Below are positions 1 to 8,932 of a stretch of DNA of 64,000 nucleotides, in pieces; the first letter of the stretch is position 1, and every line of letters starts with the position of its first letter. This DNA comes from Shinella zoogloeoides (GTDB lineage: Bacteria > Pseudomonadota > Alphaproteobacteria > Rhizobiales > Rhizobiaceae), in assembly GCF_020883495.1 (NCBI RefSeq), contig NZ_CP086611.1, positions 248,001-312,000 on the forward strand, in the 5' to 3' direction. Both the position numbers and the translations under genes were made by a program. Under the pieces are notes generated by a model. That model was not told where the DNA came from, searched no databases, and was given only the letters and a program-made list of their open reading frames with translations.

Positions 1-199
1 GCGCCTCGCCGCGCACGAAGCCGTGCGACAGGCTCATGCCGCGATGCGGACATCGGTCGGCAGAGGCCGAGACACGGCCGGACTGGCTGCGCCAGAGGGC
101 CAGGGGACCTGTCGGGATATGGGCTGGAATGACGGTTGCCGCCAGCAAATCCGAGGAGAGGGCGACCGGCACCCAGGAGCCTGCCGTATCGGAGTGCAT
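1..199 (-). CDS. Rieske [2Fe-2S] protein, N-terminal fragment (runs off left edge)
   Basis: Reading the minus strand from an ATG at 199 gives an uninterrupted 66-codon frame to the window edge. Around residues 49-53 it reads RCPHRG, the first half (Cys-x-His) of a Rieske iron-sulfur site, followed by LSHGFVRGEA, as in VanA-type oxygenase components. The second Cys-x-x-His pair would lie just beyond the edge. The likely role is an electron-accepting oxygenase component or a short Rieske protein, but the catalytic domain is not visible and no substrate can be named. The start is the first ATG in frame after an AT-rich stretch (about 205-235) that could hold its promoter. Confidence 0.72.
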   Translation of the reverse strand, partial: MHSDTAGSWVPVALSSDLLAATVIPAHIPTGPLALWRSQSGRVSASADRCPHRGMSLSHGFVRGEA

Positions 200-346
200 C
201 GTTATATTTTCCAAATTACATCAATTACTTGACCAGTGGTTGCATTGCGTGTTTCCACACGCTCGCACGGCCGCTCCCTGCACGTTTGCACACCCGTTTC
301 GCCTTGGCAAGAATGATTGAACGGCAGCCGGGCGGGCGGGGCGCTT

Positions 347-616
347 CTATTCACAGCCGTTGTCGATGGGCCTGCGGCTTATCGTTTCGACCCATACCTC
401 TATGGGGCCGAGCGAACAGCCGACTTCCATCATGTCGATGAGTTCGGGCGGGCCGGCCACGTCCAGCTCGATCCGGTCGGGGCCGGTATGGGATATGGTC
501 TCGAAAAGCCCGAGCCTGGCGGCATGACGCCGGATCCACGGCACGAAGGTCTCCGAGTCGAGTTCGCCGAGGATCGTCATCCGCTCCCGCAGCCGGCTCT
601 GGTTTTGCTCTGTCAT
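347..616 (-). CDS. Acylphosphatase-like small protein, catalytic residues not conserved
   Basis: An 89-residue protein with the acylphosphatase fold signature: a hydrophobic strand, then TFVPWIRRHAARLGL (compare xFRxWxxxxAxxLGL), then a second strand and the MMEVGCSLGPIEVWVETI block typical of the C-terminal half (MxxxCxxGPxxAxVxxV). The canonical G-x-V-Q-G-V-x-F-R loop reads GELDSETFV here, so the phosphate-binding Arg is replaced by Val. The catalytic Asn after the central helix is also not evident. It may therefore bind rather than hydrolyse acyl phosphates. The start at 616 is chosen for family length; an ATG pair at 646-649 is an alternative that adds 10-11 residues. Confidence 0.6.
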   Translation of the reverse strand: MTEQNQSRLRERMTILGELDSETFVPWIRRHAARLGLFETISHTGPDRIELDVAGPPELIDMMEVGCSLGPIEVWVETISRRPIDNGCE

Positions 617-839
617 GAAAAGTCCCGGATCGTTGCCATGCCCCATCATAGTGCCTTGGCGGGTTTGCGGAAGGGGCGATCGCTTCGTTTGCCGAAGACC
701 GGGCCGCCGCCTTGCGCAAGCGTGGGGAAAATGCACCTCTGGCGTCGCGCCGGAAATAATCCCTGTCTGTTGACCGTCTGTATGGAGACAGGTCCGTCTC
801 CGCCGCGCCGTTATTCGATCCATTCAAGAAGCCGCATTC

Positions 840-3800
840 ATGCCCTCGTCTTTCCGCTCCATCCCTATCCTTTTCGCTTTCCTCCTCGCGCTCGCAACCT
901 CGACGGCCTTCGCGCAGGCTCCCACCGAGGAGGCGGTCCGCCGTTCCGATGCCATTGCGGCCGAGATGCTGGCGCTTGCCGACAAGGGGGACGCACAGGG
1001 CGCGCTGCGTGTGGCGGAGGCGGCGAGCGCGCGCTTCAGGAAGGAAGGCGAGGCCTGGCTTTCCGCGAGCTATGCCGTCTCTGCCGTCGGCTATGCGTTG
1101 CGCATGGGCGATGCCGCCTATGTGGACAAGACCTATTTTCCCCGCATGCGGTCGCTTCTGGCGATCCTCGACCCGGTGGAGGAGACGCGGGCCAACCTGC
1201 TGGTCGAGACGCTGATGGATGCCAAGGGCCGCCTGAAGCAGAGCCGCAGGCAGGACGAGCTGGCGGCGTTCTATGAAAAGCGTATCCGCAAGGCGCATGG
1301 CGCGGGAAGCGAGCCGGATATCGAGGCGCGGGTGCGCACCGCTTACAGCGTGCTTGAAAGCGGCCGCCTGGACGATGGCCGCAAGCGGCTGCGCGCGGCG
1401 CTCGCCGCCTCGGCGAAGACCGGGCTTCATGCCGTGACGCTGCGGCACTATGCGGACGCGGCCCGCAGTTTCCACAAGAGCGGCCTCAACGAGGATGCGG
1501 CGGCGCTGTTCAAGGAGGCGGAGACGACGCCGGCGGCCAGCGCGGATGTCAAGGAACTGGCCGATTTCTATCTCGCCTATGCCGAGTTCCGCACGGCGGT
1601 GCCGGATGCGCAGCAGCATTTCGTACCGCTCTATACCATGGCGACCAATCTCTATGCCCGCTTCTACGGCCATGAATCCGAACAGCTCATCCATGCGAAC
1701 GACAAGCTTGCGACGGCGCTGTCCGAGGTCGGGCAATATGGCACGGCCATCGACCTCGAACGGCGCAATTACGAGATCGCGCAGTCCTCGCTCGGCGGGG
1801 ACAACACGATCACCTGGCGCATCGCCAACAATCTGGCGGACATGCTGCGCGGCCTCGGCTCGCCCTCGCGCGCCCTGCAATACGATCTGGAGGTTCTGGA
1901 AAACCGGACCCGCCACTACGGCCAGAACCACTTCAACACGCTGGTCAGCGCCAACAACACGGCGCAGAACTATCTCGACCTCGGCGACTATGCGAATGCG
2001 CGCCGCTACTTCGCGCTTTGCCTCGATATTTCAAAGGCTCTCGGCGATCCGGTGACGATTGCCGGCATGGAGGCCTGGGTCGACTATACCGATCTCGCCT
2101 CCGGCGCCCGGCCGCTCGACGCGCCCGCCGTCCAGCGCATGAATGCCCTCATCACGGATTCGAACTATCCGGCCATCCTCAGCATGAAGGCGGCCTATCT
2201 GCTGGCGGACCATTTCGCGCGGGAAGGCGATGCGGCGCGCCGGCTCAAGCATCTGCAGCAGGCCTATAGCATCGCCGCGGGGGAAATGAGCACCGGCCAT
2301 CCGCTCTCGTTCGCGGGCCGCATCGCCATCGCGAACGCCAGGGCGGAAACCGATCCGAAGCTTGCAGCGGAGGCGTTTTCCGGCATCGACCGCGATATGC
2401 TCTCCTGGGTCTACCTGCAGGTCTCGGTCGCCGGTGGCCGGGAAGTGGGCGAGGCCGTGCGCGCCATGGCCGACGACATGCTCTACGACTATGCGCGACT
2501 TGCCGAGCGCTATCCCGAGGCCGTTCCCGCCTTTGCCGACGCAGCCCGGCGCTGGCCTTCGCTGGCGACCGCCGACGCCGACAACGTGCTGAAGCTTTCC
2601 CGCATGATCGACCCGAAGGATACGCAGACCGCCGGCCTGCTCGACCGCATCGACCGCCTGTCGCGCATTACCCGCGAAACCTTCGCGGCGGATGTCGAGC
2701 AGGATCTGGCCTATAGCTACCTCACCGAGACGAAGCGCCTGGAAGGCGAACTCAACGAGCGCCTCGTCTCGCGGTACGATCTCGACCGGGACAAGGTGCT
2801 GGCCACCGTGCTGCCGACGCCGCGCGATCTGCTCGGCGAGGATCAGGCGCTCGTCCAGTATTTCACCACCCGCAAGTGGCGCGCCGACCGGGATGCGGCC
2901 GACCCCATCGCCGACATGCGGCTCTATGCCATCGTCTGGCGTAGGGGGGTGGCCCCGGTCCTGCGCGCGCTCGGCGATCCGCGCGATCTTCTGGCGAGCG
3001 ATGCGCAGCTCGTCGCCGCGCTCCAGACGCGCGAGCGGAGCGGCGGGAACCGTGGCTTGCTGATCGATGTCGGCGAGCGGGCCTTCGCCCGGCTGCATGC
3101 CCGGCTCGTTGCGCCGGTGGAGAATGCGCTCGCGGGCGCTGAGACGCTTTTCATCGTGCCGGACGGGCGGCTTTACGCCTTGCCCTTCTCCCTGCTGGAA
3201 GACACGCAAGGCAGGCTGCTGGAGGAGCGCTTCACCCTGCGGCTCCTGACGGAACCGGAGGCGCTCTACCGGGCGGTGAAGGGCGGCGCACTGCCGGCGC
3301 AGGGCCGTGTGGTCCTTGCCGGCGGCATCGACTATGCGAAGGATGGCGAGGAGGGCGCGACGCCCCTGCCGGGCACGTTGCGCGAGGTCGAGGCGATAAA
3401 CAAGGTGCTGGCCGGCCCGGGCGTCAAGGTGGAGACCCTGACGGGGGGAGCGGCAAGCGAGCCGGCGCTGCGCGCGCGCATGGCCGGGGCGGCGGTGGCG
3501 CATCTTGCCACGCACGGCGCCTATGGCAGCCCGAAGAACGGCGGCGCGAGCAATGTCGATACGCTGTGGCAGAGCGAGGTGATCCTGGCCCATTCCGGTG
3601 AGACGCGCGCCATGCGCCGGAACGAGACCGACGGCCGGCTCTATGCTTTCGAGCTGATGGGCTGGGACCTCTCCGGTCTCGACCTCCTCGTGCTGTCCGC
3701 CTGCGAGACGGGGCGTGGCGACGAGGCCTTCGTCGGCGGCGTGCGGGGCCTGCCGACCGCGGCGAGCCTTGCCGGCGCGAAACGCGCGCTGCTCACCCTC

Positions 3801-3977
3801 TGGCCCGTTGCCGACGATGGCACTGCCGATTTCATGGTGCGGTTCTACGAGCACCTGAAGCAGGGGCGGACCTATGCGGCCGCGCTCAGCACCACACGGC
3901 GGGACGCCATCGAGGGAAAAATCCCGACGGCGCGCGACCCGCTCGTCTGGGCCGCCTTCGTGCTTTTCGAGAATTGA
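840..3977 (+). CDS. Exported TPR-CHAT domain protein (caspase-like peptidase fold)
   Basis: 1045 residues. Residues 1-25 form a signal peptide ending in an AFA-QA cleavage site. The middle (about 270-430) has TPR-like helical pairs of the kinesin-light-chain type. The C-terminal 300 residues are a CHAT domain. The strand-turn LFIVPDGRLYALPFSLL is followed by ATHG with the catalytic-type His at 892 and LSACETG with the catalytic-type Cys at 955. GVRGLPTAASLAGAKRALLTLWPV completes the fold. The His/Cys dyad is intact, so a caspase-like endopeptidase is plausible, acting in the periplasm or outside if the signal peptide functions. CHAT proteins with TPRs are used in signalling and defence, but no effector or partner gene is adjacent. 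The gene is monocistronic, with a bidirectional terminator just after the stop. Confidence 0.85.
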   Translation: MPSSFRSIPILFAFLLALATSTAFAQAPTEEAVRRSDAIAAEMLALADKGDAQGALRVAEAASARFRKEGEAWLSASYAVSAVGYALRMGDAAYVDKTYFPRMRSLLAILDPVEETRANLLVETLMDAKGRLKQSRRQDELAAFYEKRIRKAHGAGSEPDIEARVRTAYSVLESGRLDDGRKRLRAALAASAKTGLHAVTLRHYADAARSFHKSGLNEDAAALFKEAETTPAASADVKELADFYLAYAEFRTAVPDAQQHFVPLYTMATNLYARFYGHESEQLIHANDKLATALSEVGQYGTAIDLERRNYEIAQSSLGGDNTITWRIANNLADMLRGLGSPSRALQYDLEVLENRTRHYGQNHFNTLVSANNTAQNYLDLGDYANARRYFALCLDISKALGDPVTIAGMEAWVDYTDLASGARPLDAPAVQRMNALITDSNYPAILSMKAAYLLADHFAREGDAARRLKHLQQAYSIAAGEMSTGHPLSFAGRIAIANARAETDPKLAAEAFSGIDRDMLSWVYLQVSVAGGREVGEAVRAMADDMLYDYARLAERYPEAVPAFADAARRWPSLATADADNVLKLSRMIDPKDTQTAGLLDRIDRLSRITRETFAADVEQDLAYSYLTETKRLEGELNERLVSRYDLDRDKVLATVLPTPRDLLGEDQALVQYFTTRKWRADRDAADPIADMRLYAIVWRRGVAPVLRALGDPRDLLASDAQLVAALQTRERSGGNRGLLIDVGERAFARLHARLVAPVENALAGAETLFIVPDGRLYALPFSLLEDTQGRLLEERFTLRLLTEPEALYRAVKGGALPAQGRVVLAGGIDYAKDGEEGATPLPGTLREVEAINKVLAGPGVKVETLTGGAASEPALRARMAGAAVAHLATHGAYGSPKNGGASNVDTLWQSEVILAHSGETRAMRRNETDGRLYAFELMGWDLSGLDLLVLSACETGRGDEAFVGGVRGLPTAASLAGAKRALLTLWPVADDGTADFMVRFYEHLKQGRTYAAALSTTRRDAIEGKIPTARDPLVWAAFVLFEN

Positions 3978-3984
3978 GGCGTGG

Positions 3985-4010
3985 TCGCGGACGCCATGCG
4001 GCGTCCGCGA
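3985..4010. terminator. Bidirectional hairpin between CHAT gene and ocd
   Basis: Perfect 11-bp inverted repeat, TCGCGGACGCC with loop ATGC, in the 41-bp gap between two convergent genes. No strong U tract follows on either side, so termination strength is uncertain. Confidence 0.55.
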
Positions 4011-4018
4011 TGCCAGTC

Positions 4019-5080
4019 TTATGCGGCGCTCAGCTTCTTCTCGCAGCGCAGCAGCATGCCGTAGAGGTCACGCGGCTCGTCCGGGTCGGCGAGCAGGTCG
4101 AGTTCGGCGAACATGCCATGTTCGGAAATCTTGTCGCGCACGTAGCGGAGCGCGGAAAAATCCTCGATGGCGAAGCCGACGCTGTCGAACAGCGTGATCT
4201 GGTCCGCGCTCCGGCGGCCCTCGACCTCGCCGGTCATGACCTGCCACAGCTCGATGACCGGATGGCCGGCCGCAAGCTGCTGGATCTCGCCTTCGATGCG
4301 CGTCTGCGGCGGATATTCGACGAAGATGTCCGAGCGCAGCAGGATATCCTTGCTGAGTTCGGTCTTGCCGGGGCAGTCGCCGCCGACCGCGTTGATATGC
4401 ACGCCCGGACCGACATGGTTGTCCGAAAGGATCGTCGCGTACTGCTTGTCGGCGGTGACGGTGGTGACGATATCGGCGCCCTCGACGGCCTCCTCGACCG
4501 AGGAGCATTCGACGATGGTGAAGCCGAGGCCGGCGAGGTTGCGGGCGCACTTCTTCGTCGCCGAGGCGTCGATGTCGTAGAGGCGCAGCGTGTCGACGCC
4601 GAGCAGCGACTTGAAGGCGCGGGCCTGGAATTCGCTCTGCGCGCCGTTGCCGATGATGGCCATGGTGCGGGCGTTCGGGCGGGCGAGATACTTGGCCGCG
4701 ACGGCCGAAGTCGCCGCGGTGCGCAGCGCGGTCAGGATCGTCATTTCGGTCAGCAGCATCGGATAGCCGTTGCCGACGTCGGAAAGGACGCCGAAGGCCG
4801 TCACGGTCTGGCGGCCGTCACGCGTGTTCTTCGGGTGGCCGTTGACATATTTGAAGCCGTAGAGCGTGCCGTCGCTGGTCGGCATCAGTTCGATGACGCC
4901 TTCCTGCGAATGGGAGGCGACGCGCGGGGTCTTGTCGAAGACCGGCCAGCGGCGGAAATCCTCCTCGATGACGGCGGCCAGTTCCGTCAGGAACCTGTCG
5001 ATGCCGACCTTCAGGACCAGCTTCATCATGTCGTCGACGCTGACGAACGGAACGACGTTCAGTTTCGGTTCGGTGGTCAT
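4019..5080 (-). CDS. ocd: Ornithine cyclodeaminase
   Basis: 353 residues, the usual length for the ornithine cyclodeaminase/mu-crystallin family. It converts L-ornithine to L-proline and ammonia with bound NAD(H) in the cytosol. Visible landmarks are the substrate-contacting Lys77 in GFKYVNGHP, the dinucleotide-binding GNGAQSEFQ (144-152), and AVGGDCPGK with Asp235, matching the catalytic Asp of the Pseudomonas putida enzyme. The start has a strong GGAGGAA ribosome site. It lies 26 bp downstream of the arginase gene on the same strand, so the two form an arginine to ornithine to proline operon. A divergent Lrp-type gene is the likely regulator. Confidence 0.95.
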   Translation of the reverse strand: MTTEPKLNVVPFVSVDDMMKLVLKVGIDRFLTELAAVIEEDFRRWPVFDKTPRVASHSQEGVIELMPTSDGTLYGFKYVNGHPKNTRDGRQTVTAFGVLSDVGNGYPMLLTEMTILTALRTAATSAVAAKYLARPNARTMAIIGNGAQSEFQARAFKSLLGVDTLRLYDIDASATKKCARNLAGLGFTIVECSSVEEAVEGADIVTTVTADKQYATILSDNHVGPGVHINAVGGDCPGKTELSKDILLRSDIFVEYPPQTRIEGEIQQLAAGHPVIELWQVMTGEVEGRRSADQITLFDSVGFAIEDFSALRYVRDKISEHGMFAELDLLADPDEPRDLYGMLLRCEKKLSAA

Positions 5081-5106
5081 GTTTCCTCCAGTAAGAACGG
5101 CAGAAT

Positions 5107-6027
5107 TCAGCCTGCGACGGTCGGGCGATCCATCACCCGCTTGCCCATCAGGCTGGCAACGAGATCGACAAGCAGCTTGGCGGTCTTGCCGCGCTCGTCG
5201 AGGAAGGGGTTCAGCTCGACGATGTCGAGGCTCGAGACGAAGCCGCTGTCATGCAGCATTTCCATGATCAGGTGCGCCTCGCGGAACGTCGCCCCGCCCG
5301 GCACGGTGGTGCCGACGGCCGGTGCGATATCCGGCTCCAGGAAGTCGACGTCGAAGCTGACATGCAGGAGGCCGTTTGCGGCCCGGACCTTCTCGATGAA
5401 GGTGCGCACGAGGACGGCGACGCCGTGTTCGTCGATCACGCGCATGTCATGCACCGTGATGCCGGTCTTGCGGATGGCGGCCTGCTCGGCGGTGTCGACG
5501 CTGCGGATGCCGATCATGCAGACGTTTTCCGTGGGAACGGCATGGGCGAGTTCCGGGAAGTAGCCGGCAAAGCCCGGCTGGCCCGTGTAATAGGCGACCG
5601 GCGTGCCGTGCAGGTTGCCGCTGGCGGTCGTGTCCAGGCTGTGGAAGTCGGTATGGGCGTCGAGCCAGAGCACGAAGAGCGGACGGCCGAATTCGGCGGC
5701 GCGGCGCGCCAAGCCCGGAACGGTGCCGGCGGAGATTGCGTGGTCGCCGCCAAGGAAGATCGGCATGCCGTTCTTGCTGTTGTCATAGGCCGCCGCCGAC
5801 AGCGCCTCGACCCAGGCGACCGTCTCGCCGAGATGATGCACGGCCTTGTTCGGGTGCGGCATCGCATCGAAGGCGCGGGGGCTGAGATTGCCGATATCCT
5901 TGACCGTGTGGCCCAGTTCCTCCAGCGCCGTGCGAAGGCCGGCGATGCGAAGGGCGCTCGGCCCCATCTCGCAACCGAGTTGTCCTGCCCCGATTTGCAG
6001 GGGGGCGCCGATCAGCGTGCAATCCAT
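5107..6027 (-). CDS. rocF: Arginase
   Basis: 306 residues of the ureohydrolase family, hydrolysing L-arginine to ornithine and urea. All manganese-binding motifs are present: GGDH (93-96), DAHTD (123-127) and SFDVD (224-228). The start at 6027 (MDCTLIGAP) is preferred over the upstream GTG at 6054 because GGGAG lies six bases before it and family members begin with this strand. It is the first gene of a two-gene operon with ocd. Symbols differ between genera (rocF, arcA, argI). Confidence 0.94.
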   Translation of the reverse strand: MDCTLIGAPLQIGAGQLGCEMGPSALRIAGLRTALEELGHTVKDIGNLSPRAFDAMPHPNKAVHHLGETVAWVEALSAAAYDNSKNGMPIFLGGDHAISAGTVPGLARRAAEFGRPLFVLWLDAHTDFHSLDTTASGNLHGTPVAYYTGQPGFAGYFPELAHAVPTENVCMIGIRSVDTAEQAAIRKTGITVHDMRVIDEHGVAVLVRTFIEKVRAANGLLHVSFDVDFLEPDIAPAVGTTVPGGATFREAHLIMEMLHDSGFVSSLDIVELNPFLDERGKTAKLLVDLVASLMGKRVMDRPTVAG

Positions 6028-6067
6028 GGTGTGCTCCCGTGTCGTTTCCCCCACTCTAGAGACGCCG

Positions 6068-6122
6068 TATGGCAGATTGAATATTGAATTTTGGCATCTC
6101 GGAATGCCATATTGACCAAAAT
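6068..6122. promoter_or_regulatory. Nested inverted repeats in the arginase/Lrp divergent promoter
   Basis: TGGCAT-N6-ATGCCA at 6092-6109, with further symmetric pairs TATGGCA (6068-6074)/TGCCATA (6105-6111) and ATTTTGG (6088-6094)/CCAAAAT (6116-6122). They lie in the 119-bp AT-rich gap between the divergent arginase and Lrp-family genes. Lrp/AsnC proteins bind such degenerate palindromes, so this is the probable operator for both directions. Confidence 0.5.
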
Positions 6123-6146
6123 GGAAAGCCTGGAGACCAATCTGGC

Positions 6147-6584
6147 ATGGACGACCTCGACCGCAAGATCGTGACCCTGTTGCGCGGCAACGGTCGCCGG
6201 AGCGTTTCGGACCTCGCGCTTGAAACCGGCGCCTCGCGGGCCACCGTGCGTGGGCGCATCGAACGCATGGAGCAGGACGGCACCATTCTCGGCTATACGG
6301 TGATGCTGCGCGCCGACGCGCTGGAGGATGTCGTGCGCGGCGTCATGATGATCGAGATCGAAGGCCATGTGACGGACCGGGTGATCCGCACGCTCGGCGG
6401 TTTTCCCGAGATCGCGCAGATCCACACGACGAACGGCCGGTGGGACCTTTTGGTTGAATTGAGCGCCGCGAGCCTCGCGGAATTCGACGCCGTTCTGCGC
6501 AAGATCCGCCTCGTGCCCGGCATTACCGGAAGCGAGACCAGCCTGCTCCTGTCGACGCCCCGTTCCACGAAGGCCAAGTTATAG
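6147..6584 (+). CDS. Lrp/AsnC family transcriptional regulator
   Basis: 145 residues. An N-terminal helix-turn-helix (about residues 1-50: LDRKIVTLLRGNGRRSVSDL, then SRATVRGRIERME) is followed by the RAM/AsnC ligand-binding ferredoxin-like domain with IHTTNGRWDLLVEL. The start at MDDLDRKIV fits family alignments; the reading frame is open further upstream but those codons lie in the operator region. It is divergent from arginase-ocd and so probably controls that operon in response to arginine, ornithine or a related amino acid, as Lrp-type activators of arginine catabolism do in other alphaproteobacteria. Effector identity is inference. Confidence 0.88.
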   Translation: MDDLDRKIVTLLRGNGRRSVSDLALETGASRATVRGRIERMEQDGTILGYTVMLRADALEDVVRGVMMIEIEGHVTDRVIRTLGGFPEIAQIHTTNGRWDLLVELSAASLAEFDAVLRKIRLVPGITGSETSLLLSTPRSTKAKL

Positions 6585-6630
6585 TTTTGCGCCATATCTG
6601 TCGCAATTCAGAAAACCGTTATAATATAGT

Positions 6631-6650
6631 GATTTCAATTGGTTGAAATC
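6631..6650. terminator. Hairpin GATTTCAA-TTGG-TTGAAATC after lrp-type gene
   Basis: Perfect 8-bp arms with a 4-nt loop, followed on the + strand by GCTTTTCTT. This suits a weak intrinsic terminator of the Lrp-type gene. It also lies in the AT-rich promoter region of the response-regulator gene (227-bp gap), so an operator role cannot be excluded. Confidence 0.4.
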
Positions 6651-6811
6651 GCTTTTCTTGAATGCCTTCGTATCGATTCAATTGTGCCCTAGCGAACTCA
6701 AGAAAAGAGCCGGGCGCAGAAAGTAACTATTCCTTAATATTTTGATTTACGAAATTATAGAGACGGATTACCCTTCGCGTTGCCGATCAAGGACGACTGT
6801 GGGGAGTTCAT

Positions 6812-7483
6812 ATGAGTAAAGTCTCAATCGGTTTTTTCGACGATCATCCGATCCTGCTAGAAGGATTGGTGAATATCTTCTCAAGGTTCAATGACTTCGC
6901 CATCGTCGAGAGAGGTGCATCTGCTGCCGATGCGGTAAGGGCCGCCATGACCCGGCAACTGGATGTGATCGTTCTCGACCTCGCCATGCCCGGTGACGTC
7001 TTCGACGCCATCGCGACCATCTGTCTTGAAAGACCTGATACGAAGACGATCGCCTTCACGGCCTCCGTCGGGGTGGATACTGCGGTTCGGGCGCTCGATG
7101 CCGGCGCCAGCGGTTATGTCATCAAGGGCAGCACCGCCGAGGAACTTTACAGCGCCATCCACGCCGTCTTGCGCGGGGAGACCTTCATCACGCAGAGCTT
7201 CGCCACAAAGGTGATCAGCGCCCTGCGCGATGCGACCCTGCGCCGGGCCGCGGCCCAGGCGATCCGCCTCAGTATCCGGGAAGAACAGATCGTGCGCCTT
7301 CTCCTGCGCGGCAAGACCAACAAGGAGATCGCGACGCGCCTGCAGATCAGCGAAAAGACAGTCAAGCATTACATGAGCATTCTGATGCAGAAGCTAAGCG
7401 CCCGGAACCGGATCGAGGTTGTCCTGGCGGCCCAGCGGCTGAACCCGGACTTCGGTATTTCGCCCGAAATGCGCCGGAACTGA
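6812..7483 (+). CDS. NarL/FixJ-type response regulator (REC-LuxR HTH)
   Basis: 223 residues. The receiver domain (1-120) has the acidic pair Asp10/Asp11, phospho-acceptor Asp56 in VIVLDLAMPG and the conserved Lys in GYVIKGS. The LuxR-type helix-turn-helix (about 150-210) reads LSIREEQIVRLLLRGKTNKE then ISEKTVKHYMSILMQKL. The convergent neighbour encodes a matching HisKA_3-type kinase, and the two coding regions overlap tail to tail by 90 bp, so they very probably form a cognate pair. The nearest large target is the secreted peroxidase gene starting at 9191; control of it is inferred from position only. Confidence 0.92.
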   Translation: MSKVSIGFFDDHPILLEGLVNIFSRFNDFAIVERGASAADAVRAAMTRQLDVIVLDLAMPGDVFDAIATICLERPDTKTIAFTASVGVDTAVRALDAGASGYVIKGSTAEELYSAIHAVLRGETFITQSFATKVISALRDATLRRAAAQAIRLSIREEQIVRLLLRGKTNKEIATRLQISEKTVKHYMSILMQKLSARNRIEVVLAAQRLNPDFGISPEMRRN

Positions 7484-8932
7484 CTCCATCATACGCGGAT
7501 CGACCGGCAGCGTGGCGGTTACCACCGTTCCGCTGCCGGGCACCGTGGCGACCGAAAGGCTGCCGCCGAGGGCGCGCAGCCTGCGTCGCAGTCCCGTCAC
7601 GCCGAGGCCGGGGGCCTGCCGCGGAGGCGCGTGTTCGCGCGGCACGCCGCGTGCCGGGCCGTTGCTGATGACGATGGAGATGCCCTCGTCGCTCCAGTCG
7701 GCCGAGACCTGCCGCTCCGCGCCGCCCGCATGCTGAAAGGCGTTGTTGAGGCTTTCCTGGATGACGCGGAAGATGCAGATCTTGTAGGCGGAGGGAAGCT
7801 GGGCGGGCAGGGGGCCGATGTCGAGCGTCGCGCCCGTGCCGGTCAGCGTCTCGTGCCGGTCGACGGCAAGGCGCACCACCTCGTCCACGGCAAGGTCTTC
7901 AAGTTCCGGCAGGACGAGGCCGGTGGCCATGTCGCGCAGGTCATGCACCACCCCGCTCGCCAGCCTGACCGAGTCCGCGCAATCCTCCACGATGCGCCGC
8001 TTATCTGTGCCCACGGTGCTCAGCTTCAACACCAGCAGCGCGAGCGACTGGATCGGCCCGTCATGCAGGGTCGAGCCGATATCGGTCAGAAGATCCTCGT
8101 TCGCCTTGATCGCCTGCAGCTTGGCGAGGTCGGACTGGCCCCGGAGCTTCTCGTTCTGGCGGGCGAGCGCGCTTGCCTTGGCCGCGCGCCGCTTCAGCCG
8201 GTCCCGCTGCTCGACGATGATGCGGTTGCTGCGCCGCGCGAGCAGAAACAGCATGCCCATCATCATCACCGAGACGGAAGCGGTCGTCGACCAGATGGTC
8301 GTGTTGGCTGAGGATATCTGATCGAGCAGCGGCTGGGCGTTCTTGTAGAATTCGCCGACGGCGATGACCGCGCCGGTCTCCAGGCTGTGCAGGGGGGCGT
8401 AGACCTCGAACAGGGGCATGCCTCTTGCGCCGAAATGCCGGCCCACATCGTCCGACACGTGCTCGACATGGCCGATCACGTCCCCGCGAAAGGCGATCTC
8501 GGCGCCGGAGAGGTCCGCCTTGGTGCCGATGCTGGCCTTGTCCGTGCTGTAGAGGATCGTTCCGTCGCGCCGCCAGATGCGGGCCATCTCGACGTCGTTG
8601 TCCACGGTGGCGATATGCATCAGCCTGTCGAGCTGGGCGATGGTGTCGGCGGGCAGCAGCGTGTCGTCCGAAATATCCTGCACGAGCGGGGCCACGAAGG
8701 CGGTCATGTAGAAGGCGTCGGTCTGCGCCGTGGAGCTGATGCTCACCGCCTTCACATGGGAACTGACGAAGAGCGCCAGAATGGTCATCATCCCGAGCAC
8801 GATCGTCCCGGAAATCAACAGGAAACGCGCATAGACGCTGACGCGGAGGGTTTCTCCGAGACGCTTCTGCCAGGACTGCATATCAGACCAAAGTCGCATA
8901 TCAGATGGGCCTAAAGTATCCGGTGATGACAT
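7394..8932 (-). CDS. Sensor histidine kinase, NarX/DesK-like (HisKA_3)
   Basis: 512 residues. TM1 is at about 36-57, followed by an extracytoplasmic sensor region of about 175 residues, then TM2 (ASVSVMMMGMLFLLA) and a coiled linker. The dimerisation/phosphotransfer helix has His290 in LHDGPIQ, and the HATPase domain shows the N-box VIQESLNNAFQHAGG and the G-box GLGVTGLRRRL. The C-terminal 30 codons overlap the end of the response-regulator gene on the other strand. Start candidates are 8932 and 8899; neither has a clear ribosome site. It is divergent from the giant peroxidase gene, with 258 bp between them. The sensor ligand is unknown. Confidence 0.88.
   Translation of the reverse strand: MSSPDTLGPSDMRLWSDMQSWQKRLGETLRVSVYARFLLISGTIVLGMMTILALFVSSHVKAVSISSTAQTDAFYMTAFVAPLVQDISDDTLLPADTIAQLDRLMHIATVDNDVEMARIWRRDGTILYSTDKASIGTKADLSGAEIAFRGDVIGHVEHVSDDVGRHFGARGMPLFEVYAPLHSLETGAVIAVGEFYKNAQPLLDQISSANTTIWSTTASVSVMMMGMLFLLARRSNRIIVEQRDRLKRRAAKASALARQNEKLRGQSDLAKLQAIKANEDLLTDIGSTLHDGPIQSLALLVLKLSTVGTDKRRIVEDCADSVRLASGVVHDLRDMATGLVLPELEDLAVDEVVRLAVDRHETLTGTGATLDIGPLPAQLPSAYKICIFRVIQESLNNAFQHAGGAERQVSADWSDEGISIVISNGPARGVPREHAPPRQAPGLGVTGLRRRLRALGGSLSVATVPGSGTVVTATLPVDPRMMESVPAHFGRNTEVRVQPLGRQDNLDPVPGA

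Noticed and set aside
351..1931. 526-codon minus-strand frame covering the acylphosphatase-like gene and the CHAT gene start
   Set aside because: Overlaps two better-supported genes in other frames and has no recognisable domain.
3974..5563. + strand frame opposite ocd and arginase
   Set aside because: Antisense to two enzymes with complete catalytic motifs.
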